Assembly (NCBI RefSeq): GCF_004137345.1
Contig: NZ_SDWV01000008.1
Location: forward strand, 62,001 to 126,000
Length of the DNA: 64,000 bases
From: Nocardioides zhouii
GTDB taxonomy: Bacteria; Actinomycetota; Actinomycetes; Propionibacteriales; Nocardioidaceae
Direction: 5' to 3'
Shown: one piece after another, positions 41,571 to 51,054 of the stretch
Numbering within the stretch: position 1 is the stretch's first letter
How the letters are laid out: each line of letters opens with the position of its first letter
Position numbers and translations under genes: made by a program
Notes under the pieces: model-generated
Told to the model about the DNA's origin: nothing
Databases searched by the model: none
The model's input: only the letters and a program-made list of their open reading frames with translations

Positions 41571-42029
41571 TCAGAAGAGGTGGATCAGCGACGACGTCCC
41601 GCTGACCACGGCCCAGAACCGCAGCCCACGGCCGAGCAGCCCGGTCACCAGGAAGATCCCGAACGGCACCCGGAGCGTGCCGGCCAGCACCGCGGTGACG
41701 GCGTACGGCGGGAAGCCGATCGCCGCGGACACGAAGAGCAGCCCCGCCGTGAACCAGGGGCGCCCCTCGGCGCGCTCGTGCCACTTGTCGAGGGATGCCT
41801 TGGCCTTCGGCTTCTGCAGCTGCCGGTTGACCCACGGGGCCCGGTCGAGGTGCATGCCGCCCCAGTACCAGATGATCTTGCCGAGCATCTGGCCGACCGT
41901 CGCCGCGATGACGAGGCCCCACATGTGCCCGGGCGCCTGGCTCACCGACACGGCGAGGATCGCCTCGATGTTGATCAACGGCAGCAGGGCCGAGCCGATC
42001 GAGGCGCCCAGGACGCTCCAGAGGAGCAT
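41571..42029 (-). CDS. Small VTT/SNARE-associated-like membrane protein
   Basis: A 152-residue membrane protein with about four helices: SALLPLINIEAILAVSV, GLVIAATVGQMLGKIIWYW, FTAGLLFVSAAIGFPPYAVTAVLAG, and a C-terminal GIFLVTGLLGRGLRFWAVV. The order of a re-entrant-like E/G-rich first segment, G-x-x-x-G-K helix and FPPYAVTAVLAG resembles the VTT (DedA/YqaA) domain, in a shortened form. Such proteins are implicated in lipid scrambling or transport. The ATG overlaps the stop of the CDP-alcohol phosphatidyltransferase gene (TGATG), a fitting partner in phospholipid metabolism. This is family-based inference. Confidence 0.72.
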   Translation of the reverse strand: MLLWSVLGASIGSALLPLINIEAILAVSVSQAPGHMWGLVIAATVGQMLGKIIWYWGGMHLDRAPWVNRQLQKPKAKASLDKWHERAEGRPWFTAGLLFVSAAIGFPPYAVTAVLAGTLRVPFGIFLVTGLLGRGLRFWAVVSGTSSLIHLF

Positions 42030-42670
42030 CAGTCCACGGACCCGGGGACGGGGATCCCGATCTTCACCAACCGGTGCAGCGAGACGCACTTGAGCACGAG
42101 CAGGGCCGAGGCGATGACCAGCCCGACCCACATCCAGCCGGTGACGAGCAGGAGCACGGCGAAGAGCGCGCTGTTGACCGCCTTCGCCGGCTTCGACCAG
42201 TTCCACAGCCAGATCGGCCGGTCGATCACGAAGAAGTAGTTGGGGCTGCGCACCGGCCACGCCAGGAAGGCGATCGAGAGGAAGCAGTCGATCACCATGA
42301 ACTCGGCGAGGTAGACGAAGATCGCCGGCGACAGGTCGGGCTGGAGCCACGCGAGGCCGAGGTAGAAGGCGGCCGCGTTGAACCGGTCGCACATGATGTC
42401 GAGCACGGCGCCGATGCGGGTCTCGCAGTCGCGGACGCGGGCGTAGAACCCGTCGAGCATGTCGCCGACCCAGTAGACGACGAGCGCGACCACCAGGAGC
42501 TCGAGGCTCTCCTCGTGGACGGCGACGGCTGCCAGCACTGCCGAGGCGATGGTGCGGACAGCCGTGATGACGGTCGCGCCGGTCAGGAGCCGCTCCTCGC
42601 GTACGCCGTAGCGGCCTTCGGGGTCGGCGACAGGCTGCGCCTGTATCCCGCCAAGAACCCCGCTCCCCAC
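42029..42670 (-). CDS. CDP-alcohol phosphatidyltransferase family protein
   Basis: A 213-residue integral membrane enzyme. The catalytic motif D-x2-D-G-x2-A-R-x8-G-x3-D-x3-D is complete at residues 70-95 (Asp70, Asp73, Ala77-Arg78, Gly87, Asp91, Asp95). Several hydrophobic helices surround it. The family transfers a phosphatidyl group from CDP-diacylglycerol to an alcohol such as glycerol phosphate, inositol phosphate or another phosphatidyl lipid; the acceptor is not decided here. The GTG start lies 7 nt after TAGCAT, indicating a leaderless mRNA. It is coupled to the small VTT-like gene. Confidence 0.9.
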   Translation of the reverse strand: MGSGVLGGIQAQPVADPEGRYGVREERLLTGATVITAVRTIASAVLAAVAVHEESLELLVVALVVYWVGDMLDGFYARVRDCETRIGAVLDIMCDRFNAAAFYLGLAWLQPDLSPAIFVYLAEFMVIDCFLSIAFLAWPVRSPNYFFVIDRPIWLWNWSKPAKAVNSALFAVLLLVTGWMWVGLVIASALLVLKCVSLHRLVKIGIPVPGSVD

Positions 42671-42688
42671 GCTCGGGATGCTAGCGGG

Positions 42689-43285
42689 TCAGACCCACAG
42701 GTCCGGCCATCCGTGCCCGAGTTCGAGCACCAGCTCGCGCAGCAGGGGCAGGCTCACGCCGACCACGTTGTGGTGGTCGCCCTCGATCCCGGTGACGAAA
42801 GCGCCGCCGAGGCCGTCGATCGTGAACGCCCCGGCGACCTCGAGCGGCTCGCCGGTGGCGACGTACGCGTCGATCTCGGCGTCGCTCACGTCGGCGAAGT
42901 GGACCGTCGTCGACGCGGTGGCGGCGGCGACCCGGCCGGTCGTGACGTCACGCAGGCAGTGGCCGCTGTGGAGCACGCCGCTGCGGCCACGCATGGCATG
43001 CCAGCGGCGAGCCGCCTCCTCGGCGTCGTGGGGCTTGCCGAGGGCCTCGCCGTCGAGCTCGAGCACCGAGTCGCAGCCCAGCACCAGGGCGTCCGCCGGG
43101 ACCTCGTCGCGCCCGACGACGGCGGCGCACTTGAGCTCGGCGAGCTGGAGGGCGAGCTCGGCCGGTGGCAGGTCGCCCAGCTGCGACTCGTCGACGCCGC
43201 TGACGACGACGATCGGGTCGATCCCGGCGGAGCGCAACGTCGTACGACGGGCGGGCGAGGCGGACGCGAGGACGAGGCGTGGCAC
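42689..43285 (-). CDS. maf: Maf family nucleotide pyrophosphatase
   Basis: A 198-residue Maf protein, a house-cleaning pyrophosphatase acting on dTTP/UTP or modified nucleotides. Signature parts are the N-terminal RLVLASASPARRTTLRSAG, VLGCDSVLELDGEALGKPHDAEEA with the catalytic Asp, LHSGHCLRD, and C-terminal DGLGGAFVTGIEGDHHNVVGVSLPLL. I chose the GTG that gives the canonical VPRLVLASAS start; an upstream in-frame GTG (43306) adds seven residues. It is upstream of the CDP-alcohol phosphatidyltransferase on the same strand (18-bp gap), though that gene has its own promoter. Confidence 0.95.
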   Translation of the reverse strand: MPRLVLASASPARRTTLRSAGIDPIVVVSGVDESQLGDLPPAELALQLAELKCAAVVGRDEVPADALVLGCDSVLELDGEALGKPHDAEEAARRWHAMRGRSGVLHSGHCLRDVTTGRVAAATASTTVHFADVSDAEIDAYVATGEPLEVAGAFTIDGLGGAFVTGIEGDHHNVVGVSLPLLRELVLELGHGWPDLWV

Positions 43286-43341
43286 CGCAGAACCCTCGCA
43301 CAGCACCCGTACACGGCCTGACTCAGCCGGGCGGCGGGTGC

Positions 43342-43731
43342 TCAGGAGGGCTTCACGGCCAGCACCGGGCAGCGGGCGTCCAGGATGACTCGCTGCGCCA
43401 CGCTGCCCAACAGCATCTTGCCCACCGGACTGCGGTGCCGGACGCCGACCACGATCAAGGTGGCGTCCTCCTCCTCGGCAACAGACAGCACAGCGTCCGC
43501 GATGTCGGGCACGACGTCGCGCCGAACCTTCGCATCCACACCCGCGGCGTCCAGCCGGTCCAGGACCTGCTGAACCTCGTCCTCGTGGGCGTAGTGGCTG
43601 TCGACCAGGCTGTCACCACGGGTCACGTTGACAACGACAAGCGTGGTCTGCCGCAGCAGGGCCTCAGCGAGCCCGTGCTCCAGCGCGGCCCGGCCGTAGA
43701 TGTCGGGGCTGTAGGCGATAACGATGCTCAC
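43342..43731 (-). CDS. Universal stress protein A domain, coupled to tctA
   Basis: A 129-residue single UspA domain. The ATP-binding motif G-x2-G-x9-G-S/T is read in [23 protein letters not shown]. The first strand is [13 protein letters not shown]. The GTG start overlaps the tctA stop codon (GTGA), so it is the last gene of the transporter operon. USP proteins fused to or coexpressed with transporters can regulate them by nucleotide binding; this is the likely role here, by inference from context. Confidence 0.9.
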   Translation of the reverse strand: MSIVIAYSPDIYGRAALEHGLAEALLRQTTLVVVNVTRGDSLVDSHYAHEDEVQQVLDRLDAAGVDAKVRRDVVPDIADAVLSVAEEEDATLIVVGVRHRSPVGKMLLGSVAQRVILDARCPVLAVKPS

Positions 43732-45239
43732 GTGTGGACCTCGTCCTTCTCAGTGTCCGACGTACGGGGGGCTCGACGCAGGCTGCGGATTCGGGCAGCG
43801 ACGAGGCTGGCGACTATGAGCGTCATTACGAGGTAGCAGATGATGGCCGCGGGCTCGCCCCACAGCGTGGAGTAGTCGCCGCGAGAGATGTCGAGCGCCT
43901 CGGAGAGCTCCTCCTCCAGCCGGGGGCCGAGGATGACGCCGATGATCAGGGGCAGCACCGGGATCGCGAAGCGGCGCATCGCGAAGCCGAGAACTCCAAG
44001 CACCAGGAGTAGCCCGAGGTCGAAGGGGGAGGTGCTGGCGGAGTAGGCCCCCAACGTGGCGAAGAACAGGATCCCGGCGTAGAGGTAAGGCCGGGGGATC
44101 CGCAGCAGCTTGGCCCAGACGGGGGCCAAGGGCAGATTCAGCACCAGCAGCAACGTGTTGGCCACGAAGAGGCTCGCCAGCAGCGCCCACACGAGTTGCT
44201 CGTTCTGCGTCATGAATTGCGGTCCAGGCTGCAGGCCATAGCTCTCGAAGGCGACCAGGATGACCGCCGCGGTCGCCGTCGTCGGAAGACCCAGCGCGAG
44301 CATCGGCAGCAGCGTGCCGGCTGCGGAAGCGTTGTTGGCCGCTTCGGGACCGGCGACACCCTCGATCGCACCCTTTCCGAACTCCTCGGGATGCTTGGAG
44401 AGCCGTCGCTCGGTGACGTAGCTGAGGAAGGTCGGCAACTCGGCTCCACCGGCGGGGAGTGCACCGAACGGAAAGCCGAGTGCCGTGCCGCGAAGCCAGG
44501 GCTTCCAGGATCGGCTCCAGTCGGAACGGCTCATCCATGGCCTGCCGACAGGGATGATTTCCAGCGGAGTCCGGCGCAGGTGTGCCGCGACCCACAGTGC
44601 CTCGCCCAGGGCGAAGATTGCGACCGCGACCACGACGATCTCGATGCCGTCGGAGAGCTCGGCGAAGCCGAAAGTCATGCGGGGTTGTCCGCTCGACATG
44701 CCGACCAGGCCGATGGCCAGGCCGAGAAAGAGCGCGATGAAGCCCCGCAGCTTGGAGGAGCCGAGGACGACGGTGACCGACACCAGAGCGAGCAGCATGA
44801 TGGCGAAGTACGACGGGGCACCCAGCGTGACCACGAGCGGGCCGACCGTGGGGGCCAGCAGGATCAGCAGGACGGTGCCGATCGTGCCTGCCACGAAGGA
44901 CCCGATCGCCGCAGTGGCAAGCGCCTGTGCGGCCCTGCCGGTCTTGGCCATCTTGTTGCCCTCAAGGGCGGTGATGACCGAGGAGGACTCACCGGGGGTG
45001 TTCAGCAGGATCGAGGTCGTCGAGCCGCCGTACATACCGCCGTAGTAGATGCCGGCAAACATGATCAGCGCACTTTCGGCAGGGACGCTGTAGGTGACCG
45101 GCAGCAGCAGGGCGACGGTCATCGCCGGTCCGATTCCCGGGAGTACGCCGACAGCGGTTCCGAGCAGTACGCCGAGGACGGCGAAGAGGAGGTTGGTGGG
45201 GGACAGGGCGGTGGCGAAGCCGTCCAGGAGTAGGTCCAT
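43728..45239 (-). CDS. tctA: Tripartite tricarboxylate transporter, large permease TctA
   Basis: A 503-residue membrane protein with about 12 helices matching TctA: start [48 protein letters not shown], then [27 protein letters not shown], and a second half copy with [18 protein letters not shown] and [28 protein letters not shown]. It is the transport channel for a carboxylate such as citrate or another dicarboxylate. The ATG is one base after the tctB stop. It is followed directly by a UspA gene. Confidence 0.96.
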   Translation of the reverse strand: MDLLLDGFATALSPTNLLFAVLGVLLGTAVGVLPGIGPAMTVALLLPVTYSVPAESALIMFAGIYYGGMYGGSTTSILLNTPGESSSVITALEGNKMAKTGRAAQALATAAIGSFVAGTIGTVLLILLAPTVGPLVVTLGAPSYFAIMLLALVSVTVVLGSSKLRGFIALFLGLAIGLVGMSSGQPRMTFGFAELSDGIEIVVVAVAIFALGEALWVAAHLRRTPLEIIPVGRPWMSRSDWSRSWKPWLRGTALGFPFGALPAGGAELPTFLSYVTERRLSKHPEEFGKGAIEGVAGPEAANNASAAGTLLPMLALGLPTTATAAVILVAFESYGLQPGPQFMTQNEQLVWALLASLFVANTLLLVLNLPLAPVWAKLLRIPRPYLYAGILFFATLGAYSASTSPFDLGLLLVLGVLGFAMRRFAIPVLPLIIGVILGPRLEEELSEALDISRGDYSTLWGEPAAIICYLVMTLIVASLVAARIRSLRRAPRTSDTEKDEVHT

Positions 45240-45240
45240 G

Positions 45241-45768
45241 TCACAGGGCTCCGTTCAGGATGCCGACCGGTAGAGGGACGCCCAGGCCGAGGTAGAAGGC
45301 GTAGAAAGTGCCGAAGGAGAGCGCGACGCCGATCGCGATGTCGCGCACCCAGTGACGGCTCCCGAGCACCCATGCGGCGCCGGTGAAGAGAATGGCGCCG
45401 GTGACGGGCCATCCGAGCGGCTCGATGAGGAAGACGTTGACGCACAGCACAGCGACGAGCAGCACCAGCGTGCGCACGTCGCTGCCGCTGCTGAGGTCGA
45501 CGTCCTCGCCGTCCGCGGCGTCCGGGGTGTCGCCGCGGGCAGTGGCAATGGCGAGCAGCACCGAGAGGACGAGCAGGGCCGCGCCGACGACGTAGGCGAA
45601 GGTGGACGGGGGAAGGAAGTCCTTCGACGCGCTGGTGCGCATCTGGGTGCCGTTGAACACGATGTAGCTGCCGGCCACGGCGAGCAATGCCGCCATGCCG
45701 TACTGCGCCGTGTCGACGAAGGGTCGTGTGGCCGTCGTTGCCTCAGGCTGCTGATTCTGTTCAGTCAT
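45241..45768 (-). CDS. tctB: Tripartite tricarboxylate transporter, small permease TctB
   Basis: A 175-residue protein with four transmembrane helices ([103 protein letters not shown]). The last shows the TctB C-terminal LGVPLP signature. It is the small membrane subunit that pairs with TctA. An AGGAGG ribosome site precedes the ATG. A 14-bp perfect hairpin lies between it and tctC, probably lowering its expression relative to the binding protein. Confidence 0.92.
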   Translation of the reverse strand: MTEQNQQPEATTATRPFVDTAQYGMAALLAVAGSYIVFNGTQMRTSASKDFLPPSTFAYVVGAALLVLSVLLAIATARGDTPDAADGEDVDLSSGSDVRTLVLLVAVLCVNVFLIEPLGWPVTGAILFTGAAWVLGSRHWVRDIAIGVALSFGTFYAFYLGLGVPLPVGILNGAL

Positions 45769-45791
45769 GGCGGGGACCTCCTCGGTCGGCC

Positions 45792-45833
45792 GGTGACATC
45801 GGGCGGCCCGCGGCGGGGTCGCCCGATGTCACC
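45792..45833 (-). terminator. Intercistronic hairpin between tctC and tctB
   Basis: GGTGACATCGGGCG (45792-45805) and CGCCCGATGTCACC (45820-45833) form a perfect 14-bp stem with a 14-nt loop. There is no U-run after it, so it is more likely a partial terminator or mRNA-stabilising structure behind the binding-protein gene than a full stop. Confidence 0.78.
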
Positions 45834-45846
45834 ATGTGTATTTCGG

Positions 45847-46878
45847 CTAGGCCAGACCCAGGTCGGTGAGGGTGGTGCGGACGCGGTCGTTCTGTTCGGT
45901 GAGGAACTCGTCGAACTCGTCGCCGGTCGCGAAGTTGTCGCTCCAGCCGTTCTCCTCCAACACGTCCTTCCAGGCCTGCGTGTCGTGCATCTCCTCGAAG
46001 GCTGCGATGTAGGCATCGACGGTGGCATCGTCGATGCCGGGAGGGGCCAGCACGCCGCGCCAGTTGGTGAAGACCAGGTCGATGCCTTCCTCGGTGAGGG
46101 TGGGGGCGTCGGCGGTGTCGAGCCGCTCGGCGCCCGAGACGGCCAGGACCCGAAGCGAACCGTCCTCGATCTGGCCCGCGAACTCGCCAAGTCCGGACAT
46201 ACCGACGTCGATCTTGGAGCCCAGCAGCGCGGTGGTCAGGGGGCCGCCGCCGTCGTACTCGACGTAGGCGACGTCGCTGGGGGTGACACCGACGGCGTCG
46301 GCCAGCTGCATCGGGAAGAGATGGTCGGGGCCGCCGGGGGCCGAGCCGCCGCCGATGATGAGCTTGTCGGGGTCGGCCTTCCATGCCTCGACGAAGTCGT
46401 TGACCGTGGTGAAGGGGGAGTCGGCGGGGACGAGGATCGCCTCCTGCTCCTCGATCAGGCGGGCGATCGGAATTGCTTTGTCGACGGTCGCGTCGGACTG
46501 GTTGGTGTAGACGGCTCCGATGACGCCGAGTCCCATGGTCATCAACAGGTCGTCGGAGCCCTCCTCGTTGAGCAGACGCTGCATCGCGACGGTGCCGCTG
46601 GCCCCCTCGACATTGCTGACCTCGAAGCGGTCGGCCAGGTTCTCGTCCTCCATCACCTTGACGGCAGCGCGGCCGGTGAGGTCGTACCCGCCGCCGGCTG
46701 CGTTGGGGATCATCATGCGGAGACGCTGGTCGGAGAGGTCGCCGCCTGCGTCACCGCCGTCAGAGGTGACACCGCATGCGGTGAGTGTGGCCAGCGAGAC
46801 GACGCTGATGGTGACTAGGACCTTGCGCAGGCCACGTCGGGTGGGCCGCGTGCGGCGTGGATTCAGGGTGATGGACAT
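45847..46878 (-). CDS. tctC: Tripartite tricarboxylate transporter substrate-binding lipoprotein TctC
   Basis: A 343-residue extracytoplasmic binding protein (Bug/TctC family). A basic N-region precedes a hydrophobic segment and a lipobox LTAC (Cys35), so it is membrane-anchored. The mature part has MIPNAAGGGYDLTGRAA, a typical ligand loop, and the two-lobe pattern with GGGSAPGGPDHLFPMQLA and LLGSKIDVGMSGLGEFAGQIEDGSLRVLAVSG. It should capture a carboxylate for TctAB. The ATG has a GGAGGTG site. It is divergent from the sensor kinase gene, about 74 bp apart. Confidence 0.94.
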   Translation of the reverse strand: MSITLNPRRTRPTRRGLRKVLVTISVVSLATLTACGVTSDGGDAGGDLSDQRLRMMIPNAAGGGYDLTGRAAVKVMEDENLADRFEVSNVEGASGTVAMQRLLNEEGSDDLLMTMGLGVIGAVYTNQSDATVDKAIPIARLIEEQEAILVPADSPFTTVNDFVEAWKADPDKLIIGGGSAPGGPDHLFPMQLADAVGVTPSDVAYVEYDGGGPLTTALLGSKIDVGMSGLGEFAGQIEDGSLRVLAVSGAERLDTADAPTLTEEGIDLVFTNWRGVLAPPGIDDATVDAYIAAFEEMHDTQAWKDVLEENGWSDNFATGDEFDEFLTEQNDRVRTTLTDLGLA

Positions 46879-46952
46879 CCTGGGGCACCTCCTCGGTGAG
46901 TTCCGTGGGATCATGTCTGCCGGCTGTGGCGCTCGTCACGCTTGCGGACGCA

Positions 46953-48620
46953 ATGGAGGTTGTGGTCGTTGTGGTCTTCGTCACCTCCGGTCGACGTCGC
47001 GATCCGAGCCTGGCGGGTCAGGTGCTCGTGCTGCAGCTCGCGGTCATCCTCGGGGTGCTTGCCTTGGTCGCCGTCATCTCCCTCCGGCAGTCGGGCGTGA
47101 CGTTCGAGCAGCAGGCCGGGGCGCAAGTGCGGTCGGTCGCCGAGTACGTCGCCAACTCCTCGCAGGTGCGCACCAAGCTGGAGGAGGTCGCCGACCCGTC
47201 GACGAGAACGGCCGCGAGCGACACCGTCAACCAGCTCGCGCCGGCCGTCGAGTCCGCACTGAGCCTCTCCAGCGCTAGCGAGATCGACATCACCACACCG
47301 GACGGCGAGGTGTTGGTCAGCTCCGATCCACTGCGGGTGGGCACTCATGCCGACCTCGACGGTAGCGGTGCCCAGGGGGGCCGTGGTTGGTCCGGACTGC
47401 GCGAGGTCGACGCACAAACGGTCGTGGCCGCTCACGCGCCCGTCCTCTCCGACGACGACAGCGGCGAGGGAGACCTGGTGGGGCTGGTTCTGGTCGAGCA
47501 GAACTACCCCTCGGCGTGGCAGCGGCTGACTGACAGCGCGGCCGACCTCGCCGTCTTCCTTGGCGTGGGCGCCCTGCTGGGAGTCCTCGGCACCTACGTC
47601 ATCTCGCGGGTTGTGAGGCGACGCACCCGGGGCCTGGGTGCCTCTGAGATCTCGCGGCTCGCCGACCACCGTGAGGCGCTCCTGCACAGCATCCGTGAGG
47701 GTGTGCTCGCCGTCGGCACCGACGGACGCATCACGATGGTCAACGACGCCGCACTGCGGCTGCTCGATCTCGACGCCGACGCCCTCGGACAGCCGGTGGC
47801 AAGGTTGGCGCTGGGCAAGGAGGTGGTCTCGCTGCTCGACGGCTCCGCCGCGGTGGACGAGGACGCTGTGGCGGTGGTCGCAGACCGCGTGCTCGTCTTC
47901 AATCGGCGCTCGGCCTCGAGCCGGGGCCGGGGCATCGGCACCGTCACCACGATGCGCGACCGCACCGAGCTGGTCTCACTGCAGAGCCAGCTCTCCTCCA
48001 ACCTCTCCATCACCGACACCCTGCGAGCCCAGACGCACGAGTTCAGCAACCACCTCCACACCATCTCGGGTCTGGTCCAGCTCGAGGAGTACGCCGAGCT
48101 GCGCTCGTTGGTGGGCACCTTGGCCCGTCGACGGGCCGAGACCTCGGACTTCGTGACCGCCCGGGTCAAGGACCTCGCGGTGGCAGCATTGCTGCTTGCC
48201 AAGTCGAGCGTGGCCGACGAGCACGGCGTCTGCCTGGAGCTGACCGAGGACTCGGCGCTGCCTGCGCTGGCACCGGGCGACTCCGCCGACCTGACGACCG
48301 TGCTGGGCAACCTGATCGAGAACGCCCTGGACGCCTGCCGCGGCGTGGAGGGGGCCGAGGTGACGGTGTCGCTCCAGGCAGGCCTCTCCTACCTCCACAT
48401 CGAGGTGGCCGACAACGGTCCCGGCGTCCCTGAAGAGCTCCGCGAGGCAATCTTCGTCCGGGGTTTCTCCACCAAGCCCGACGTCCCTGGCGGCCGGGGC
48501 ATCGGACTGCCGCTGGTGCAACTGATCTGCGCGCAACGAGGCGGGAGCATCGAGGTGCACCAAGGGAAGGGCGCTGTATTCTCCGTACGGCTGCCGTACT
48601 CGTCCAGGGTGTCCACGTGA
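46953..48620 (+). CDS. CitA/DcuS-type sensor histidine kinase
   Basis: A 555-residue membrane kinase. A transmembrane helix (about 22-44), an extracytoplasmic sensor domain (about 46-195), a second helix (about 199-221), a PAS domain (HSIREGVLAVGTDGRITMVNDAALRLL, about 244-271 on), the SpoOB-like phosphoacceptor LRAQTHEFSNHLHTISGL (His362) and a HATPase domain (NLIENALDAC, VADNGPGVP, GRGIGLPLV). This architecture senses external carboxylates. The ATG at 46953 is preferred because a longer GTG start (46896) would nearly reach tctC; the short stretch is not decisive. It is divergent from tctC and overlaps its response regulator by GTGA. Confidence 0.92.
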   Translation: MEVVVVVVFVTSGRRRDPSLAGQVLVLQLAVILGVLALVAVISLRQSGVTFEQQAGAQVRSVAEYVANSSQVRTKLEEVADPSTRTAASDTVNQLAPAVESALSLSSASEIDITTPDGEVLVSSDPLRVGTHADLDGSGAQGGRGWSGLREVDAQTVVAAHAPVLSDDDSGEGDLVGLVLVEQNYPSAWQRLTDSAADLAVFLGVGALLGVLGTYVISRVVRRRTRGLGASEISRLADHREALLHSIREGVLAVGTDGRITMVNDAALRLLDLDADALGQPVARLALGKEVVSLLDGSAAVDEDAVAVVADRVLVFNRRSASSRGRGIGTVTTMRDRTELVSLQSQLSSNLSITDTLRAQTHEFSNHLHTISGLVQLEEYAELRSLVGTLARRRAETSDFVTARVKDLAVAALLLAKSSVADEHGVCLELTEDSALPALAPGDSADLTTVLGNLIENALDACRGVEGAEVTVSLQAGLSYLHIEVADNGPGVPEELREAIFVRGFSTKPDVPGGRGIGLPLVQLICAQRGGSIEVHQGKGAVFSVRLPYSSRVST

Positions 48621-49318
48621 TCAGCGTTCTCGTCGTCGACGACGACTTCATGGTGGCCAGCATCCATCAGCGGTTCGTCGCGCAGACCGCCGGCTTCGAA
48701 GTGGTCGGCAGCGCCCACACCGGAGCAGAGGCGCTGGCATTGATCGAGGAGCTGCAACCCGACCTGGTCCTGCTCGACGTGCACCTGCCCGACATCAGTG
48801 GTCTGGAGGTGCTGTCACGCCTTCGCGCCGGTGGCCACGAAACCGGGGTGGTGATGGTGACCGCAGAGCGCGACGCCGACACCGTACGCACGGCGCTGCA
48901 CGGCGGGGCGATGCAATACCTCGTCAAGCCCTTCGACTACGTCGACCTCGCCGCTCGCATGACCCAGGTTGCGGCGGCCCTGCGTGAGCTGACGCCAGGC
49001 TCGACAGACCAAGACACCATCGACCGGCTCTTCGGCACCACCAGCCAGACGTCACGACCGCCGACGCGCCTGCCCAAGGGGCTCAGCTCCGAGACAGCGC
49101 GATTGGTCCTTGGCGCTCTCAACGGGGGCGCCGAGCTCTCGGCTGCGGAGGCGGGCGAGGAACTCGGTCTCTCGCGGGTGAGCGCGCGCCGCTACCTCGA
49201 GCACTTCGTGACGACCGGGGAGGCGCAGGTCCGGTTGCAGTACGGCGCAGGGCGGCCGGAACGGCGCTACCGGAGTTCGGCAACGACGTTGCCAGTGCAC
49301 CCTGATCCGACTACTTGA
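48617..49318 (+). CDS. CitB/DctR-type response regulator
   Basis: A 233-residue response regulator with a receiver domain (acidic cluster DDD at 8-10, phosphorylated Asp54 in LLDVHLPDISG, Lys in YLVKPFDYVDL) and a C-terminal helix-turn-helix (GAELSAAEAGEELGLSRVSARRYLEHFVTTGEAQVRLQYGAGRPERRYR) of the CitB/DpiA type. It is coupled to the CitA-like kinase and probably activates the divergent tctCBA-uspA operon when its carboxylate is present. The last about 20 residues are Thr/Pro-rich. It converges on the DUF885 gene. Confidence 0.93.
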   Translation: MISVLVVDDDFMVASIHQRFVAQTAGFEVVGSAHTGAEALALIEELQPDLVLLDVHLPDISGLEVLSRLRAGGHETGVVMVTAERDADTVRTALHGGAMQYLVKPFDYVDLAARMTQVAAALRELTPGSTDQDTIDRLFGTTSQTSRPPTRLPKGLSSETARLVLGALNGGAELSAAEAGEELGLSRVSARRYLEHFVTTGEAQVRLQYGAGRPERRYRSSATTLPVHPDPTT

Positions 49319-49324
49319 TCGCCT

Positions 49325-51016
49325 TCACAGCCGCGACAGCGCGGCACGAAGCGGGTCGAGGCCGAGCGAGCCCAGGTCGAGCGCCTCGCGGTGGAAGGCC
49401 TTGAGGTCGAAGGCGTCGGATTGCCGCTCCTGCACCTCGGCGCGGGCTTCGAGCCAGATGCGCTCGCCAACCTTGTACGACGGCGCCTGGCCGGGCAGGC
49501 CGAGGTAGCGTTTGACCTCGAACTGGATGAACTCGTCGTCCATCCGGCAGTGCAGCCGTATGAACTCCAGGCCCAGCTCGGGTGTCCAGGTCTCGCCCGG
49601 ATGGAAGGCCGTGCCGCCGGCCCCGAGCCGGTTGTCCTCGGGGATGGTCAGCTCGAGGTGCATGCCGATGTCGACGATGACGCGCGTGGCCCGCAGCGAC
49701 TGGCCGTCGAGCATGCCGAGCAGGTCGGCCGGGTCGTCGAGGAAGCCGAGCTCCTCCATCAGCCGCTCGGCGTAGAGCGCCCAGCCCTCGCCGTGCCCGC
49801 TGCACCAGCACATCAGCCGCTGCCAGCGGTTGAGGGTGTCGCTGCGGTAGGCGGTCTGGGCGACCTGGAGGTGGTGGCCGGGCACGCCCTCGTGGAAGAC
49901 AGTGGTGACCTCGCGCCACGGGTGGAAGTCCTCGATGCCGTCGGGCACCGACCACCACATGCGCCCCGGGCGCTCGAAGTCCTCGGACGGGCCGGTGTAG
50001 TAGATGCCGCCGTCGTTGGTGGGCGCGAGCATGCACTCGATGCGGCGGATCGGGTCGGGGATGTCGAAGTGCACGCCCGCCATCGCCTCGATGGTGCGGT
50101 CGGCCAGCTGCTGCATCCAGTCGCGGAACGCTTGGCGCCCGTGCACGACCCGGTCTGGGGCGGCGTCGAGGTGGGCGACGGCAGCGTCGACGTCCGCACC
50201 GGGCACGATCCGGTCGGCGGTGGCGTCCATGAGGTCGGACAGCCGCTGCAGCTCGGTCCAGCCCCAGGCGTACGTCTCGTCGAGGTCGACCTCGGCACCG
50301 AGGAAGTAGCGGCTCGCCAGCGCGTACACCTCGCGACCGACGCCCTCCTTGTCCGTGCCCTGCGGCTCGAGCTCATCGCTGAGGAACAGGCCGAACGACG
50401 CGGTGGCGGCGCTCGCGGCACCCGCGAGCGCGCGCAGGTGGGTCGGGTCGCCGCCGTCGAGCCGATCGACGAGACCGAGGTAGAAGTCGCCCGCCTCGCC
50501 GGTCTGCCCCGTCCAGCGGCGTACCTGCTCGGCCACCTCGGTGTACTGCCGGGCCGCGACGACGTGCCCCTTGCGGGCCTCGTCGGAGAGGGTGACGCGC
50601 AGTCCCTCGAGGGCGCCGGGGACGGCCTCCAGCCGGGCGGCGACGGCGGCGACGGCCTCCTCGCCCGCGGTCGGCATCAGGTCGAACACGCCGCGGATCT
50701 GGTGGAGCGGGCTCCACAGCACCGACATGCGCGAGCGGCTGACGCCCGCCTCATCGAGCTCGATCTCGAGGCGCGTGCGCTCGAGGAAGGCGTCCTTGGC
50801 CGCAGCCTCGCGGTCGTCGACCGACGTGGCTGCCTCGACCGCCGCCACGACAGACCGGGCCAGCGCCTCGCGCGCGTCGAAGCCGGCGGGGGAGTAGTCG
50901 GTCATCTCGCGCTCGTGGCCGGCCACCCCCATCGAGGTCGCGGTCAGCGGGTCGAGGGCGCAGTAGTCATCGACGTACGCGTCGCACAGGGCATCGATCG
51001 TGCGGGTCCGAGTCAC
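49325..51016 (-). CDS. DUF885 family protein (putative metallopeptidase)
   Basis: A 563-residue cytoplasmic protein of the DUF885 family. A zinc-peptidase-like motif FHEGVPGHHLQ (HExxH-related, HEGxPGHH) is present, with a later GHGEGWALYAERLMEELGF that supplies a conserved Glu, as in other members. This suggests a metal-dependent peptidase, although the family is experimentally poorly described. No signal peptide is seen. The GTG start is 7 nt after TAGGGT (leaderless), which rules out a longer in-frame extension upstream. It lies 38 bp downstream of accE on the same strand. Confidence 0.9.
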   Translation of the reverse strand: MTRTRTIDALCDAYVDDYCALDPLTATSMGVAGHEREMTDYSPAGFDAREALARSVVAAVEAATSVDDREAAAKDAFLERTRLEIELDEAGVSRSRMSVLWSPLHQIRGVFDLMPTAGEEAVAAVAARLEAVPGALEGLRVTLSDEARKGHVVAARQYTEVAEQVRRWTGQTGEAGDFYLGLVDRLDGGDPTHLRALAGAASAATASFGLFLSDELEPQGTDKEGVGREVYALASRYFLGAEVDLDETYAWGWTELQRLSDLMDATADRIVPGADVDAAVAHLDAAPDRVVHGRQAFRDWMQQLADRTIEAMAGVHFDIPDPIRRIECMLAPTNDGGIYYTGPSEDFERPGRMWWSVPDGIEDFHPWREVTTVFHEGVPGHHLQVAQTAYRSDTLNRWQRLMCWCSGHGEGWALYAERLMEELGFLDDPADLLGMLDGQSLRATRVIVDIGMHLELTIPEDNRLGAGGTAFHPGETWTPELGLEFIRLHCRMDDEFIQFEVKRYLGLPGQAPSYKVGERIWLEARAEVQERQSDAFDLKAFHREALDLGSLGLDPLRAALSRL

Positions 51017-51054
51017 GCGATCGACCCTAACTCTCAGAAGTGACCTGTCGTAGG

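Noticed and set aside
42670..42689. Operon of maf with the CDP-alcohol phosphatidyltransferase
   Set aside because: Although they are 18 bp apart on one strand, the second gene has its own TAGCAT -10 box at leaderless spacing, so a shared transcript is not required by the sequence.
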